Positions 30,338 through 40,061 of a stretch of 64,000 nt of DNA are shown here, piece after piece; the stretch's first letter is position 1, and each line of letters opens with the position of its first letter. The DNA lies in assembly GCF_004342265.1 (NCBI RefSeq), contig NZ_SMCS01000002.1, positions 124,001 to 188,000 of the forward strand. Direction: 5' to 3'. The notes beneath the pieces were generated by a model. That model saw only the letters and a program-made list of their open reading frames with translations. It did no database searches and was not told the origin of the DNA. Origin of the DNA: Luteibacter rhizovicinus. GTDB taxonomy: Bacteria > Pseudomonadota > Gammaproteobacteria > Xanthomonadales > Rhodanobacteraceae. Position numbers and translations under genes: made by a program.

Positions 30338-30373
30338 CGCTATGCGCCACCCCCCGCATAGACAGCCCATGTC

Positions 30374-31507
30374 ATGGAATCTCCGACGGTCATTGTCGAT
30401 GTTGACGCCATGAGCCGTCTCGACAGGGCGCTGCACCTGTTCAGCCACCACATCATCCACAACGAATCTCCGTCCGCCTGCGTGCGGTGGACCGCCAATA
30501 TCGTCAATGTCTGGCTACGAACCGCGGCGAGTGTCGGGGTGCCGCACATGGCCCGTCAGGCGGTCGCGTACGCTCTCGAAAGCGGCATAGGCAACCGCTC
30601 GCTGTCACTCGCCACCCGAACCGCCATGGGGGGAGCGGCGGGAGCCCTGCCGGTCGTCATGGCCGGTGGCGGATTGTTGCGGGACTATCGCAACGGCACG
30701 ACCACCCGGGCAAGTATCGTGAGCCGGATTGTCGCCATGCTCAACGGAGCCATCATCGTCGCCATGGCGGGCGTCACGGGCGCACTTCCCTCTGTGACGG
30801 CATCCGTGGTGGCCTTGCAACTCTACTGCCTGCTGCGCGACATCATCCAGCTTCAATTGACCGCCCCGGATAACACGCACGGCGTATCGGGCCGCGCCCT
30901 TGGCGCTGCCGCTGGCGCGTATGGCAGCATCCAGATGGGCGCCAGCGCCGCCGGCGACTGGTTTGCCTATCCTTCCGGGGCGAGCGCCAGCGGATCGACG
31001 TATCCGTGGCGGAACGATCTGATTCGTACCGCGCTCGCCCAGCTCGCCGCGCTGCTCGATCACGTCACGTTCCGCGGCATGCAGCGCTTCGAGGAGGGCA
31101 TTGCAAGTCAAGGAGAAGACCACGATGGTCTGCGCATCCGTTTGCGCTATGTGCCCCCGACCGTTGCGCGCATAAGCCAGGCGGCGACGGGCGTGATAAC
31201 GGCACGCATCGGCCTGCAGACCAGCGGGGCGCTCGCTGCCGCCACCGCCGCGCACGCACTCGCCGGATCGAATCTCTCCGGAACCTTCCAGCAAGACCTC
31301 GCCAGACTCATCGGTGCCGCCGTACTCGGCGCTGGCTATGCGACCTATGTAGGTCAGACGATACGCAGCGACAACGTCTACCACGTGGACAACGTCCATG
31401 CCGAACTCGGACTCCCTGCCTCCGATCCCGCTTTCGCAAACATGGACACACCCAGGTTCACGACATCTTTCGCCATGGTCGATGAAACCAGACATCCCAC
31501 TCGCTAA
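30374..31507 (+). CDS. Paralogue A of a tandem family of unknown function
   Basis: 377 residues, no signal peptide and no motif I can name. The Ala/Gly/Ser/Thr-rich central part has several hydrophobic stretches (about 85-105, 120-150, 165-200, 290-320). Shared with paralogue B in order: LFSHxIxxN, ASVGxP, GGxLxxDxxxGTTxR, LLRDxxQ...TAPDNTxG, DxxxFRxMQR, GLRxRLxxVxP and IRxxNxYxV. The two share a 19-bp upstream element. A secreted or host-directed protein is possible but nothing proves it. It interrupts a run of carbon-metabolism genes. Confidence 0.8.
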   Translation: MESPTVIVDVDAMSRLDRALHLFSHHIIHNESPSACVRWTANIVNVWLRTAASVGVPHMARQAVAYALESGIGNRSLSLATRTAMGGAAGALPVVMAGGGLLRDYRNGTTTRASIVSRIVAMLNGAIIVAMAGVTGALPSVTASVVALQLYCLLRDIIQLQLTAPDNTHGVSGRALGAAAGAYGSIQMGASAAGDWFAYPSGASASGSTYPWRNDLIRTALAQLAALLDHVTFRGMQRFEEGIASQGEDHDGLRIRLRYVPPTVARISQAATGVITARIGLQTSGALAAATAAHALAGSNLSGTFQQDLARLIGAAVLGAGYATYVGQTIRSDNVYHVDNVHAELGLPASDPAFANMDTPRFTTSFAMVDETRHPTR

Positions 31508-31526
31508 TACGGTAATTAATCCAGCG

Positions 31527-31572
31527 GATTTTTCAGAATAATCGCCCTGTTCGCAGCTGCGCCCCGCTTCTA
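31527..31572 (+). promoter_or_regulatory. Element shared by two paralogue promoters (copy 2)
   Basis: The same 19-mer as at 30292-30310, here at 31527-31545, with CTA at 31570-31572 at the same 25-base distance. The ATG of paralogue B follows at 31607, with a GAGGAAG ribosome site. The sequence between 19-mer and CTA is not conserved, so only these elements are under constraint. Confidence 0.75.
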
Positions 31573-31606
31573 GCCTTCCCCATCGACGAATCGATGAGGA
31601 AGCACC

Positions 31607-32773
31607 ATGCAACCAGGCCTATTCGTACTTACCGAAGAACACACTCGCCAGATCAACCGCTGGCTCTGGCTCTTCAGCCACGAAATCGTATCGAACGTCT
31701 CGACTTATACGCGCGGACGCTGGACCCGAAATGTCCTTGCGTCCGGAACGCGTCTACTGGCAAGCGTGGGATTACCGACCATCGTTCGTCATGGCATCAC
31801 GCACCTGCTCGAGCAGAGCCTGGGGCGCACCTCACGCACGGATCGCATCGTAGCTAGCGCGACCACGGCGCTGGTTCCGCTCGTCTGGACAGGGGGAGCA
31901 CTCGCCGCCGACTGGCACGATGGCGGGACCACACGCACGCTGCGGATCTCGCGAGCCATCGCGCTGCTTGGCGGAGTAGCGACGCTCGGCTGGGCGGTGG
32001 AGTCCGAAGCCGCGACCGTCATAAGCAGCGGCATGATCGGCGCTTTGCTATACAGCGTTCTGCGCGATCTTGTGCAAATGGTATTTACCGCGCCCGACAA
32101 CACCCGTGGCCTGGACGCTCGGGCAATCGTCGGATCGGGAATGGCGTACAGCGCCGCGCAGATGGCTGGCGGCGAAGTGTCGGCCCGTTATTTTCCGACC
32201 GGCAATGCGGAAACCGGGGAATGGAACTGGCAGGGTGCGCTTGCCGGCGCGTCGTTCAATATCCTGCTGGAATGTGTCGACGACCTGATCTTCAGGAGCA
32301 TGCAGCGCGCATTCGAACGTGCCGATAGCGACGGCCGGGATATCGAAGGGCTTCGGGTCCGCCTGCAAACGGTACTTCCATCCGGCGCCGACTTCCGCCG
32401 CTCGCTTGTGGGTGTCGCACCCGCTCGCGCGATGCTGATTACGACGGCGGCCATGGGTGCACAGGCAACCAGTCAGGAATTGCAGCGCGCCATGTGGTCG
32501 CCCGAGCTGACCGGGTCGATAAGCAACGTACTGGGAAACCTGATCGTACTCGTCGGTTATGTCGTGCTGTTCGGACAACTGATCCGGCGGCAGAACAGCT
32601 ACGGCGTCCAGCAAGCCGAAGGAAACGGCCCGTCCATGCCGATGGGCGTTCGTGGCACGCTGACCGCGTACCGGCCACGCGGCTCGAACGCACCCCAACC
32701 CGGTAACGGCGCCGTTCCCGGCCAGGCCACGCAGCAGAGCAACCTGGAAGAAGTCGTCACCCAACACATGTGA
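31607..32773 (+). CDS. Paralogue B of a tandem family of unknown function
   Basis: 388 residues. It aligns with paralogue A over residues about 15-345 (WLFSHEIVSNVS, LLASVGLPTIVRHG, TGGALAADWHDGGTTR, LLYSVLRDLVQMVFTAPDNTRG, FRSMQRAFERADSDGRDIEGLRVRLQTVLP). It has a longer C-terminal tail rich in Pro, Gln, Gly and Asn (TAYRPRGSNAPQPGNGAVPGQ). No catalytic motif is recognised. It starts 99 bases after A and has its own copy of the shared element. Confidence 0.8.
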   Translation: MQPGLFVLTEEHTRQINRWLWLFSHEIVSNVSTYTRGRWTRNVLASGTRLLASVGLPTIVRHGITHLLEQSLGRTSRTDRIVASATTALVPLVWTGGALAADWHDGGTTRTLRISRAIALLGGVATLGWAVESEAATVISSGMIGALLYSVLRDLVQMVFTAPDNTRGLDARAIVGSGMAYSAAQMAGGEVSARYFPTGNAETGEWNWQGALAGASFNILLECVDDLIFRSMQRAFERADSDGRDIEGLRVRLQTVLPSGADFRRSLVGVAPARAMLITTAAMGAQATSQELQRAMWSPELTGSISNVLGNLIVLVGYVVLFGQLIRRQNSYGVQQAEGNGPSMPMGVRGTLTAYRPRGSNAPQPGNGAVPGQATQQSNLEEVVTQHM

Positions 32774-32778
32774 CGACG

Positions 32779-32804
32779 GGGGCGCCCACGAACGCGGGCG
32801 CCCC
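32779..32804. terminator. GC-rich hairpin between convergent genes
   Basis: Perfect 9-bp stem GGGGCGCCC/GGGCGCCCC just after paralogue B and before the end of tkt. No T-run follows, so termination may be weak or Rho-assisted. Confidence 0.5.
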
Positions 32805-32809
32805 TCACA

Positions 32810-34807
32810 TCAGCCGATGACGCGCTTCAGCGCATCGACGACCGCAACGGTCGTGATACCGAAGTGCTCGTACAGCTTGTTCGCCGGTGCCGAGGCACCG
32901 AACGTGGTCATGCCGATGGTGATGCCGTCCAGGCCGACGTACTTGGCCCAGAAATCGACGCTTGCCGCTTCCACGGCCACGCGGGCACGGCACCAGCCGG
33001 GCAGCACGCCTTCGCGATATTCCACCGGCTGCGCATCGAACTCTTCCGTGCAGGGCATGGATACTACGCGAACCGGCACTCCCTGCTGACCGAGGGTTTT
33101 CGCCGCTTCCATCGCCAGTTCAACTTCCGAACCGGTCGCGATGACAATGGCCTTGAACTTCTCGGCCGGCTCGTACAGCACGTAGCCGCCCTTTGCGATG
33201 TTCGCGAGCTGCTCATCGCTGCGCTGCTGAGGCTTCAGGTTCTGACGCGAGAAGATCAGGCACGACGGATTGCCGGCGCGCTCGATCGCCACCTTCCACG
33301 ACACCGCCGACTCGACGGCATCGCAGGGACGCCACACGCGATTGTTCGGAATCAGGCGCAGCGTACCGAGATGCTCGACCGGCTGGTGCGTCGGACCGTC
33401 TTCGCCCAGACCGATGGAGTCATGCGTATACACGTGGATGACATGTGCCGGAATCAGTGCCGACATGCGAACCGCGTTGCGTGCGTAGTCGGAGAACACC
33501 AGGAACGTCGCGTCGTACGGGATGAAACCACCGTGCAACGCGATGCCGTTGGAGATCGCCGACATGCCGAACTCGCGCACGCCATAGTGGATGTAATTCG
33601 CATCGGCACCGCGAAGACCGATGCTCTTCGAACCCTTCCAGATGGTGAGGTTCGATGGCGCCAGATCGGCCGAACCGCCGATCAGTTCCGGCAGGTGCGG
33701 ACCGAACGCATCCAGGGTCATCTGCGACGCCTTGCGAGATGCCACGTCCGGACCTTCGATCTGCATCTTGCGAACATAGGCATTCGCGACCTCGTTCCAG
33801 TCGGCCGGCAGATCGCCTGCAAGGCGACGTTTGAATTCGGCGGCGAGCTCCGGATAAGCCTTCGCGTAAGCATCGAAACGCTCGTTCCAGCTCTGCTCGC
33901 GCTTCGCGCCAGCTTCCTTCGCGTTCCACGAGCTGTACATGCTCTCGGGAATTTCAAACGGGCCGTATTCCCAGCCAAGCGCCTTGCGCGCGGCGGCGAC
34001 TTCGTCGGCACCCAGCGGCGAACCGTGCGACGACTCCTTGCCTTCCTTGTTCGGCGCACCGAAGCCGATGATGGTGCGGCAGCAGATCAGCGTGGGCTTT
34101 TCATCCTGCGAAGTCGCTTCGGCGATGGCCTTCTTGATGGCTTCGGCGTCATGTCCGTCGACCGCCGGAATGACTTTCCAGCCATACGCTTCGAAACGTG
34201 CAGGCGTGTCGTCGGTGAACCAGTCGTGCACTTCGCCGTCGATGGAAATACCGTTGTCGTCGTAGATGACGACCAGCTTGCCGAGCTTCAGCGTGCCCGC
34301 GAGCGAAGAGACTTCGTGCGAAATGCCTTCCATGAGGCAACCGTCGCCCACGAAGACATAGGTGCGATGGTCGACGATGTCGTGGCCTTCGCGATTGAAG
34401 CGTTCCGCGAGCACCTGTTCCGCAATGGCGAAACCCACCGCATTGGCCAGACCCTGACCCAGCGGACCGGTCGTCGTCTCGACACCCGGCGTGTGGTGGT
34501 ATTCCGGATGGCCGGCCGTACGCGAACCGAGCTGACGGAAATGCTTCAGTTCGTCGATGGGCAACGCATAACCGGTCAGATGCAGCAACGCGTACTGCAG
34601 CATGGAACCATGGCCGTTCGACAGGACGAAACGATCGCGATTGAACCAATGCGGATTGGTCGGATTGTGTTGCAGGAAATCGCCCCAGAGAACCTCGGCG
34701 ATATCGGCCATGCCCATGGGCATACCCGGGTGGCCGGACTTGGCGGCTTCGACGCCATCCATAGCCAGGGCGCGGATCGCATTAGCGCGTTCGCGGCGTG
34801 TCGTCAT
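32810..34807 (-). CDS. tkt: Transketolase
   Basis: 665 residues, typical bacterial length. Thiamine-binding [25 protein letters not shown]...IYDDN, active-site region [11 protein letters not shown] and [13 protein letters not shown] are all present, plus the transketolase motif [13 protein letters not shown]. It transfers two-carbon units between sugar phosphates in the pentose phosphate pathway. It is monocistronic and convergent with paralogue B. An overlapping plus-strand open frame (32864-34912) is only its shadow. Confidence 0.97.
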   Translation of the reverse strand: MTTRRERANAIRALAMDGVEAAKSGHPGMPMGMADIAEVLWGDFLQHNPTNPHWFNRDRFVLSNGHGSMLQYALLHLTGYALPIDELKHFRQLGSRTAGHPEYHHTPGVETTTGPLGQGLANAVGFAIAEQVLAERFNREGHDIVDHRTYVFVGDGCLMEGISHEVSSLAGTLKLGKLVVIYDDNGISIDGEVHDWFTDDTPARFEAYGWKVIPAVDGHDAEAIKKAIAEATSQDEKPTLICCRTIIGFGAPNKEGKESSHGSPLGADEVAAARKALGWEYGPFEIPESMYSSWNAKEAGAKREQSWNERFDAYAKAYPELAAEFKRRLAGDLPADWNEVANAYVRKMQIEGPDVASRKASQMTLDAFGPHLPELIGGSADLAPSNLTIWKGSKSIGLRGADANYIHYGVREFGMSAISNGIALHGGFIPYDATFLVFSDYARNAVRMSALIPAHVIHVYTHDSIGLGEDGPTHQPVEHLGTLRLIPNNRVWRPCDAVESAVSWKVAIERAGNPSCLIFSRQNLKPQQRSDEQLANIAKGGYVLYEPAEKFKAIVIATGSEVELAMEAAKTLGQQGVPVRVVSMPCTEEFDAQPVEYREGVLPGWCRARVAVEAASVDFWAKYVGLDGITIGMTTFGASAPANKLYEHFGITTVAVVDALKRVIG

Positions 34808-35047
34808 CGGCGTTCTCCAGGTAGTCGGCAGCTGAAAACGTCAATTGTCGCCGATCGCATCGAGCTTGTCGTGGACGATCGTGCTGCGGTGCAACGGTTA
34901 ACAGAGCCTTAATATTTAACACCCACGTAATGAACTCCTTCAGGTTTCCCCCGATCTAATAGACCGGCAGATGCATCCATGACACCTGCCCCTTCGGGCC
35001 CGCCGAACCCCCGGCAGCACGCAGGCCAATAAGATTTGGAGAACCCC

Positions 35048-35800
35048 ATGAGCAAGAAAACGCTACTCGCACTCAGCTTCGTCGCCGCAGGTTTCGTCGC
35101 TATCCCGGCTTTCGCCCAGGACTCCGCGGCGTCCGTCACCGACTCGGCACCCGCCGCCGGCGGCAACTTCCAGCCCAACCAGCCTGTCGGCAGCGGCAAC
35201 TGGTTCATCGGCGCCACCGTCGGCCGTACCAACGGCAGCAGCAATGGCGGCTTCGGCAGCAATGCCAGCGGCTTCAACTTCCTGAAGGGTGAAAAAGACC
35301 GTCGCACGGGCTACGGCCTGCTTGGCGGCTACCGCTGGAAAGTCGGTAACGACCTGGGTCTCGGCCTCGAAGCCGGCTATGTCGACCTCGGCAACTACCG
35401 CGTGAAGAACATCTTCAACTCTGGCGACGTCAACCAGCGCAGCAGCGAAAACGCCCTGCGCGGCTGGACGCTCGGTGTGAACGGCAAGATCAACCTCGTG
35501 CCGCAGTGGTACATCAGCGCGCGCGGCGGTTTCTTCTACGCCAACGACAACAACAACAATTACAACAACAGCGTGGGCCAGGATCTTGGCCTTTCCAACG
35601 GCGGTCGCGCAGGTCGCGGCAGCTGGTACGCCGGTGTAGGCACGGGCTGGGACATCAACGAGCACTTTGGCGTTGGTCTCAACTACGACTACTACCACGC
35701 CAATGCGGGCAAGATCCGCAACGACGCAACCGGCGTGACCACGTCGGATCTGAAGCGCTCCACGGGCATCATTTCGCTCGCGGGCGAATACCGCTTCTAA
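35048..35800 (+). CDS. Outer-membrane beta-barrel protein, OmpA/OmpW-like
   Basis: 250 residues from ATG 35048 (GGAG six bases before). Signal peptide ends AIPAFA, then an Asn/Gly-rich barrel of alternating aromatic strands (WFIGATVGRTN, GYGLLGGYRWK, GLGLEAGYVDLGNYR, WYISARGGFFYA, WYAGVGTGWDI) and a C-terminal strand ending GEYRF, the Phe needed by the BAM complex. Eight-strand barrel size. The role is unknown; similar proteins act in adhesion or permeability. A paralogue follows. Confidence 0.88.
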   Translation: MSKKTLLALSFVAAGFVAIPAFAQDSAASVTDSAPAAGGNFQPNQPVGSGNWFIGATVGRTNGSSNGGFGSNASGFNFLKGEKDRRTGYGLLGGYRWKVGNDLGLGLEAGYVDLGNYRVKNIFNSGDVNQRSSENALRGWTLGVNGKINLVPQWYISARGGFFYANDNNNNYNNSVGQDLGLSNGGRAGRGSWYAGVGTGWDINEHFGVGLNYDYYHANAGKIRNDATGVTTSDLKRSTGIISLAGEYRF

Positions 35801-35823
35801 GCGACACGTTGGTTGTTCGACCC

Positions 35824-35855
35824 TTAAGCCATGGCGTTAATTCGCCATGGCTTAA
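35824..35855 (+). terminator. Inverted repeat after the first barrel gene
   Basis: Perfect 13-bp stem TTAAGCCATGGCG with a six-base TTAATT loop, 24 bases past the stop; the following TCGTTTCTT is only moderately T-rich. Confidence 0.65.
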
Positions 35856-36006
35856 TCGTTTCTTAATACGGAAATCACGCGAGTTGAATGTTTCGGCAGG
35901 GAGCCGCATCTAGGGGTCAGCGCGACGACAAACCGCATGCGCAACGTGACCGGATCAACGCCATCCCCAAGCGCCGGTTGCGAAAAGTCCTAATAGGAGA
36001 ATCTCC

Positions 36007-36603
36007 ATGAAGAAGACACTTATCGCCCTCGCTTTCGCTGCCGCCGGCCTTGCCGCGATCCCCTCCGCTTTCGCGCAGAGTGCGAACGGTAACGGCGGCT
36101 GGTTCGTCAACGGCAATGTCGGCCGCACGTCGATCGACAAGGGCCCGTATGACGGCCACGACACCGGTTATGGCATCAACGGCGGCTACCGCTGGACCGT
36201 TACCCCGTCCGTCGCTCTCGGCGTCGAAGCGGGCTACAACGATCTGGGCAATATCAACGCCAAGAACATCTTCAATGGCGACCGCGTCGTCGATCGCGGC
36301 AAGTCGCAGCTGCACGGCTGGACGGCCGGCGTGAACGGCCACTTCAATATCGATCCGAAGTGGTACATCAGCGCTCGCGGCGGTATCTACGACTGGAAGG
36401 GTCACGGCATGGAAAGCGGCAGCGACAACAACATCGTTCGCCGTGGCATCGACAAGACCAGCTGGTACGCCGGCGCCGGTGTTGGTTACGACTTCACCAA
36501 CAACGTCAGCCTGGGTATCAACTACGACTACTACAACGCGAAGAAGAACAACGTCGACCTGAGCACCGACATGGTCTCGGTCAGCGCCGAATATCGCTTC
36601 TGA
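36007..36603 (+). CDS. Outer-membrane beta-barrel protein, paralogue of the preceding one
   Basis: 198 residues with AGGAG upstream, signal peptide ending SAFA, and a shorter version of the same barrel: WFVNGNVGRTSID, GYGINGGYRWTV, ALGVEAGYNDLGNINAKNIFN, KWYISARGGIYDW, SWYAGAGVGYDF, ending AEYRF. The shared YxDLGNxxxKNIF and PxWYISARGG blocks show recent duplication. The first copy has a longer extracellular loop and an N-terminal linker. Separate promoter and terminator suggest independent control. Confidence 0.88.
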   Translation: MKKTLIALAFAAAGLAAIPSAFAQSANGNGGWFVNGNVGRTSIDKGPYDGHDTGYGINGGYRWTVTPSVALGVEAGYNDLGNINAKNIFNGDRVVDRGKSQLHGWTAGVNGHFNIDPKWYISARGGIYDWKGHGMESGSDNNIVRRGIDKTSWYAGAGVGYDFTNNVSLGINYDYYNAKKNNVDLSTDMVSVSAEYRF

Positions 36604-36623
36604 TCGTTGCTGTAAATGTAAAA

Positions 36624-36649
36624 AAAACGGGCGCCTCGGCGCCCGTTTT
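36624..36649. terminator. Bidirectional terminator between barrel gene and aldolase
   Basis: Stem AAAACGGGCGCC/GGCGCCCGTTTT with a two-base TC gap, flanked by A and T runs, 21 bases past the barrel gene stop and 24 before the aldolase stop. Confidence 0.9.
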
Positions 36650-36672
36650 CTTGTCAGGCTTTCGGAGGCCGA

Positions 36673-37677
36673 TCAGCCCTTCCACTGCCCCAGGGCAGCC
36701 AGGCCGTTTTCCTTCGCGCGTGCGGCGACGATCTTCTGTGCCTCGGCGACGTTGCCCTTCAGGTCCTTCGACCACAGGTCGAGCGCGGCCTGTTGCATGG
36801 CGCGACCGTACGAGAAGCTCAGCGGCCACGGGTGCGGTCCAAGCTTGTTCATCTCGTTGAGGTTGGCCGTGGCCTGCTCGTCCTTCTGACCACCGGACAG
36901 GAACACGATACCCGGCAGCGATGCCGGCACAGTGGCCTTCAGCACGTGGACCGTCGCCTCGGCAACTTCGCTTGCCTCGGACGGCTCCGCGGCGGTGGTG
37001 CCGGCGATGACCATGCTGGCCTTCAGGATGGTGCCTTCGAGCATGACGTTCTGCTCGTACAGGGCGTTGAACAGGCTGCGCAGCACGGCTTCGTGCACTT
37101 CGTAGCTGACTTCGATGCTGTGGTTGCCGTCCATGATGACTTCGGGCTCGACCATCGGCACGATCCCGGCTTCCTGACACAGCGCGGCGTAACGTGCCAG
37201 CGCGTGGGCATTGGCTTCGATAGCCGAGGAGCTCGGATTGTCGTCGGAGATATTGATAACCGCGCGCCACTTGGCGAACTGGGCACCCAGCCGTGCGTAT
37301 TCCTGCAGGCGCTCGCGCAGGCCGTCGAGGCCTTCCGTGATGACGTCGCCCGGAAAGCCGGCGAGCGCGACGGGGCCCTTGTCGACCTTGATACCCGGAA
37401 TAATGCCGTTCTTCTTCATCAGTTCGGTGAACGGCACGCCGTCCTTGGTCGACTGACGAATAGTTTCGTCATACAGGATCGCACCGGAGATGTGCTCGGA
37501 CAGACCCGGGGTCGTCAGCAGCAGCTCGCGGTAGGCGCGGCGGTTTTCTTCGGTGTTCTCGATACCTACGGCCTTGAACCGCCTGGCAATGGTCGTGGTC
37601 GATTCGTCGATAGCGATGATGCCTTTACCGGGCGCGACCATTTTCTGGGCGATGGTTTCGAGATCTTCGATGCTCAT
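36673..37677 (-). CDS. Fructose-bisphosphate aldolase, class I (eukaryote-like)
   Basis: 334 residues from ATG 37677; the frame continues upstream but without conservation. The Schiff-base lysine is in LEGTILKASMV, with AIDESTTTIARRF, EPEVIMDGNHSIE, GIVFLSGGQ and SFSYGRAMQQAAL, all typical of the metal-independent class I type. It splits fructose-1,6-bisphosphate. The usual class I tail tyrosine of muscle aldolase is not present, as the protein ends at LGQWKG. Confidence 0.92.
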   Translation of the reverse strand: MSIEDLETIAQKMVAPGKGIIAIDESTTTIARRFKAVGIENTEENRRAYRELLLTTPGLSEHISGAILYDETIRQSTKDGVPFTELMKKNGIIPGIKVDKGPVALAGFPGDVITEGLDGLRERLQEYARLGAQFAKWRAVINISDDNPSSSAIEANAHALARYAALCQEAGIVPMVEPEVIMDGNHSIEVSYEVHEAVLRSLFNALYEQNVMLEGTILKASMVIAGTTAAEPSEASEVAEATVHVLKATVPASLPGIVFLSGGQKDEQATANLNEMNKLGPHPWPLSFSYGRAMQQAALDLWSKDLKGNVAEAQKIVAARAKENGLAALGQWKG

Positions 37678-37814
37678 GACAACTCCGTGGATCGGGGCGG
37701 TGCGTATACCGCAAGGACGGGTCTCGCCCCGACGGCAAGTCGGGGCTCGGATAGAAAGCCGGCGAAGTATAGGACACAAGGCCGGGCACCCCACGGGGCG
37801 CCGCAGCAAGGGGG

Positions 37815-38261
37815 TCAGGAAGCCTGGGCGTAGCCCGGCACGACACACTTCTTGAGGATTTCGGCGCGTTTGGCCTGATCGGCGGGCATGTTGAACTCGA
37901 CCACGTAGTAGGTGGCGATGGGATTGCCCAGGCGGTTATTGGCTGCCGGTGCGTAGTGGAAGTTCTTTACGGCGCTGACTGCGGGAATGCCGAGGTCGCC
38001 CTCGGGCACCACACGAACGGCGACGAGGTCGCGGGTCACGCCATCGGCGCCGATGGTGTACGTGACCGCCGCGCAGCCGGGCTGATCGAGGTTCTTGCCC
38101 GTGTTGGGCACGTCGACATCCACATGGCTATTGGTCAGCGTCCAGTAAACCGGCACGCGGTCGGGGGCGACCTTCTTTACCGACTGGGATTGGGCGAACA
38201 CGGGTATGGCCGCGGTGCAGAGCGCCAGGGCAAGGGAAATACGGGTGAGTCGGCTGGTCAT
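37815..38261 (-). CDS. Exported protein with TonB C-terminal-like domain
   Basis: 148 residues from ATG 38261. Signal peptide (LALALCTAAIPVFAQ), then a single domain with CAAVTYTIGADGVTRDLVAVRVVPEGDLGIPAVSAVKNFHY, the pattern of the TonB C-terminal or energy-transducer fold, and a final Cys. No transmembrane anchor besides the signal and no Pro-rich spacer, so it is not a classic TonB. Function unknown. It lies between the aldolase and pyk genes. Confidence 0.7.
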   Translation of the reverse strand: MTSRLTRISLALALCTAAIPVFAQSQSVKKVAPDRVPVYWTLTNSHVDVDVPNTGKNLDQPGCAAVTYTIGADGVTRDLVAVRVVPEGDLGIPAVSAVKNFHYAPAANNRLGNPIATYYVVEFNMPADQAKRAEILKKCVVPGYAQAS

Positions 38262-38517
38262 GGCGCCCTCGGTCGTTGGGAAACTCGTCGGACTGAGTTT
38301 AACGCCGGGAGGGTGTGAGCGTGTTGCGAAAACCCGCACTGACGACAAGAGCCGCGAACCACGACGACGCGACGACCGGCCGCACCGCGCTGGGCTCCTG
38401 CCTGCGCAGGAGCGACGAACCTCGAGGGAAACTTTCCTCCTCTCCCCGTCGTCTCTGCGCAAGCTTCGGACCCACGGCGACCACCCGCGGCAGTCGCGAC
38501 ACGGCGGACGATCGGGA
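38262..38517. other. Intergenic stretch with one hairpin
   Basis: 256 bases without a supported gene. It holds a perfect 8-bp hairpin at 38394-38413 (GCTCCTGC/GCAGGAGC, loop CTGC), which could end transcription of pyk on the minus strand. Nothing else stands out. Confidence 0.5.
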
Positions 38518-39987
38518 TTACAGGTCGCGAAGACTATCCGCGATCCCATCCTTCCCGATCATCAGCAACTTCAGCGTATTCGTACCGCCACCGCGACCGA
38601 TATGGTCGCCGTGAGTCAGGATCACGCGATCGCCCTCGATCAGCTTGCCCAGCGCGAACAGATGCTGGAGCGCCGCGCGCGCGGTATGCGCCGGGTCGAG
38701 GTTGTTCTGTTCGAAATCGATGGGCTGTACGTCGCGCAACATCAGCATGCGGCGGCGGGCCACGCCCGAGGGCGACAGCGCGTAGATCGGCACGGCGAAG
38801 CGGTAACGCGACAGCCACTGCGCCGTGGCGCCCGACTCGGTCAGCGCCACGATGGCGCGAACGCCGACCTGGGCGGCAAGCTGCATGGCCGCCAGCGCGA
38901 TGGCCTGGTCGCTGCGGTCGAGATGATGAATGCCGGGACGCAGGTCGTCGCGCGGCTCGAACTGGCGCTCGGCACCGAGGCAGATGCGGCGCATCGCCGC
39001 CACGGCCTTGTCCGGATGCGCGCCCGCGGCGCTTTCCTGCGACAGCATCACGGCATCGGTGCCGTCGATGACCGCATTGGCGACGTCGAGCACTTCGGCG
39101 CGCGTCGGAATCGGCGCAGTGACCATCGACTGCAGCATCTGCGTCGCGGTGATCACCGAACGGTTCCGCAGAACGGACTCGCGAATGATTTTCTTCTGCA
39201 GACCCGGCAGCTCGGCATCGCCGATTTCCACGCCGAGATCGCCACGAGCCACCATCACGACATCGGAGGCATCGATGATTTCGCCGAGAACGGGGATAGC
39301 GTCCGCGCGCTCGATCTTCGCCACGATGGCCGCGTCGCCGCCGGCTTCGCGCAGAAGACGACGCGCTTCGTGGAGGTCTTCGGCGCAACGCACGAAGGAA
39401 ACGGCGAGGAAGTCGGCACCCATTTCGGCGGCGAGCTTGATGTCGGCACGGTCCTTATCCGAAAGCGCCGCGACGCTGAGGCCGCCGCCCTGTCGATTGA
39501 GCCCCTTGCGGTCCGATAGACGGCCACCGATCGCAACGCGGCAGCGTACTTCGGCGCCCACCACTTCGATGACATTCATCGCGACGAGGCCATCGTCGAG
39601 GAGCAACACGTCACCCGCGACCACGTCGTTCGGCAGACCGTAATAGCTGACGCCGACACGCGACGCGTTGCCCGGAGGGGCATCCGGACGGCAGTCGAGC
39701 ACGAAGCTATCGCCGGCCATCAGGTCGACGGGGCCGCCAGCGAATTTCTCGATGCGGATCTTCGGACCCTGCAGGTCGGCAAGGATGCCGACCTCGCGAC
39801 CGACGGCTTCCGCCGCGGCACGCACGGCGGCGGCACGGGCGCGATGGTCGTCCGGCTGGCCATGCGAAAGGTTCAGGCGAACCACGTCGACGCCCTCCTC
39901 CAGGATGCGTTCGAGCATGCCCGGAGCATCGGTGGCGGGGCCGAGGGTGGCTACGATCTTGGTGCGGCGTACTTGTATGTCGGTCAT
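38518..39987 (-). CDS. pyk: Pyruvate kinase
   Basis: 489 residues. RRTKIVATLGPATD, VRLNLSHG, the active-site MVARGDLGVEIG, IIRESVLRNRSVITATQMLQSM and the C-terminal domain are present. It makes pyruvate and ATP from phosphoenolpyruvate. The C-terminal tail is complete. Divergent neighbours are absent; the nuclease gene ends 74 bases upstream in the same direction. Confidence 0.96.
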   Translation of the reverse strand: MTDIQVRRTKIVATLGPATDAPGMLERILEEGVDVVRLNLSHGQPDDHRARAAAVRAAAEAVGREVGILADLQGPKIRIEKFAGGPVDLMAGDSFVLDCRPDAPPGNASRVGVSYYGLPNDVVAGDVLLLDDGLVAMNVIEVVGAEVRCRVAIGGRLSDRKGLNRQGGGLSVAALSDKDRADIKLAAEMGADFLAVSFVRCAEDLHEARRLLREAGGDAAIVAKIERADAIPVLGEIIDASDVVMVARGDLGVEIGDAELPGLQKKIIRESVLRNRSVITATQMLQSMVTAPIPTRAEVLDVANAVIDGTDAVMLSQESAAGAHPDKAVAAMRRICLGAERQFEPRDDLRPGIHHLDRSDQAIALAAMQLAAQVGVRAIVALTESGATAQWLSRYRFAVPIYALSPSGVARRRMLMLRDVQPIDFEQNNLDPAHTARAALQHLFALGKLIEGDRVILTHGDHIGRGGGTNTLKLLMIGKDGIADSLRDL

Positions 39988-40061
39988 TTCACGAAGTTAG
40001 CACAGGCTTCAATCGAGGGAATACGTGGACGGGCTTATGAAATTTCCCGCCCACGCCCGGG

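Noticed and set aside
30292-31572. HrpX PIP box (TTCGC-N15-TTCGC) or HrpL box upstream of the paralogues
   Set aside because: No TTCGB pair at the required 15-base spacing in both copies, and no GGAACC/CCAC pair; the type III effector idea therefore has no promoter support here.
32864-34912. 682-residue open frame on the plus strand opposite tkt
   Set aside because: It is the antisense of transketolase, which has all its motifs; the antisense has none.
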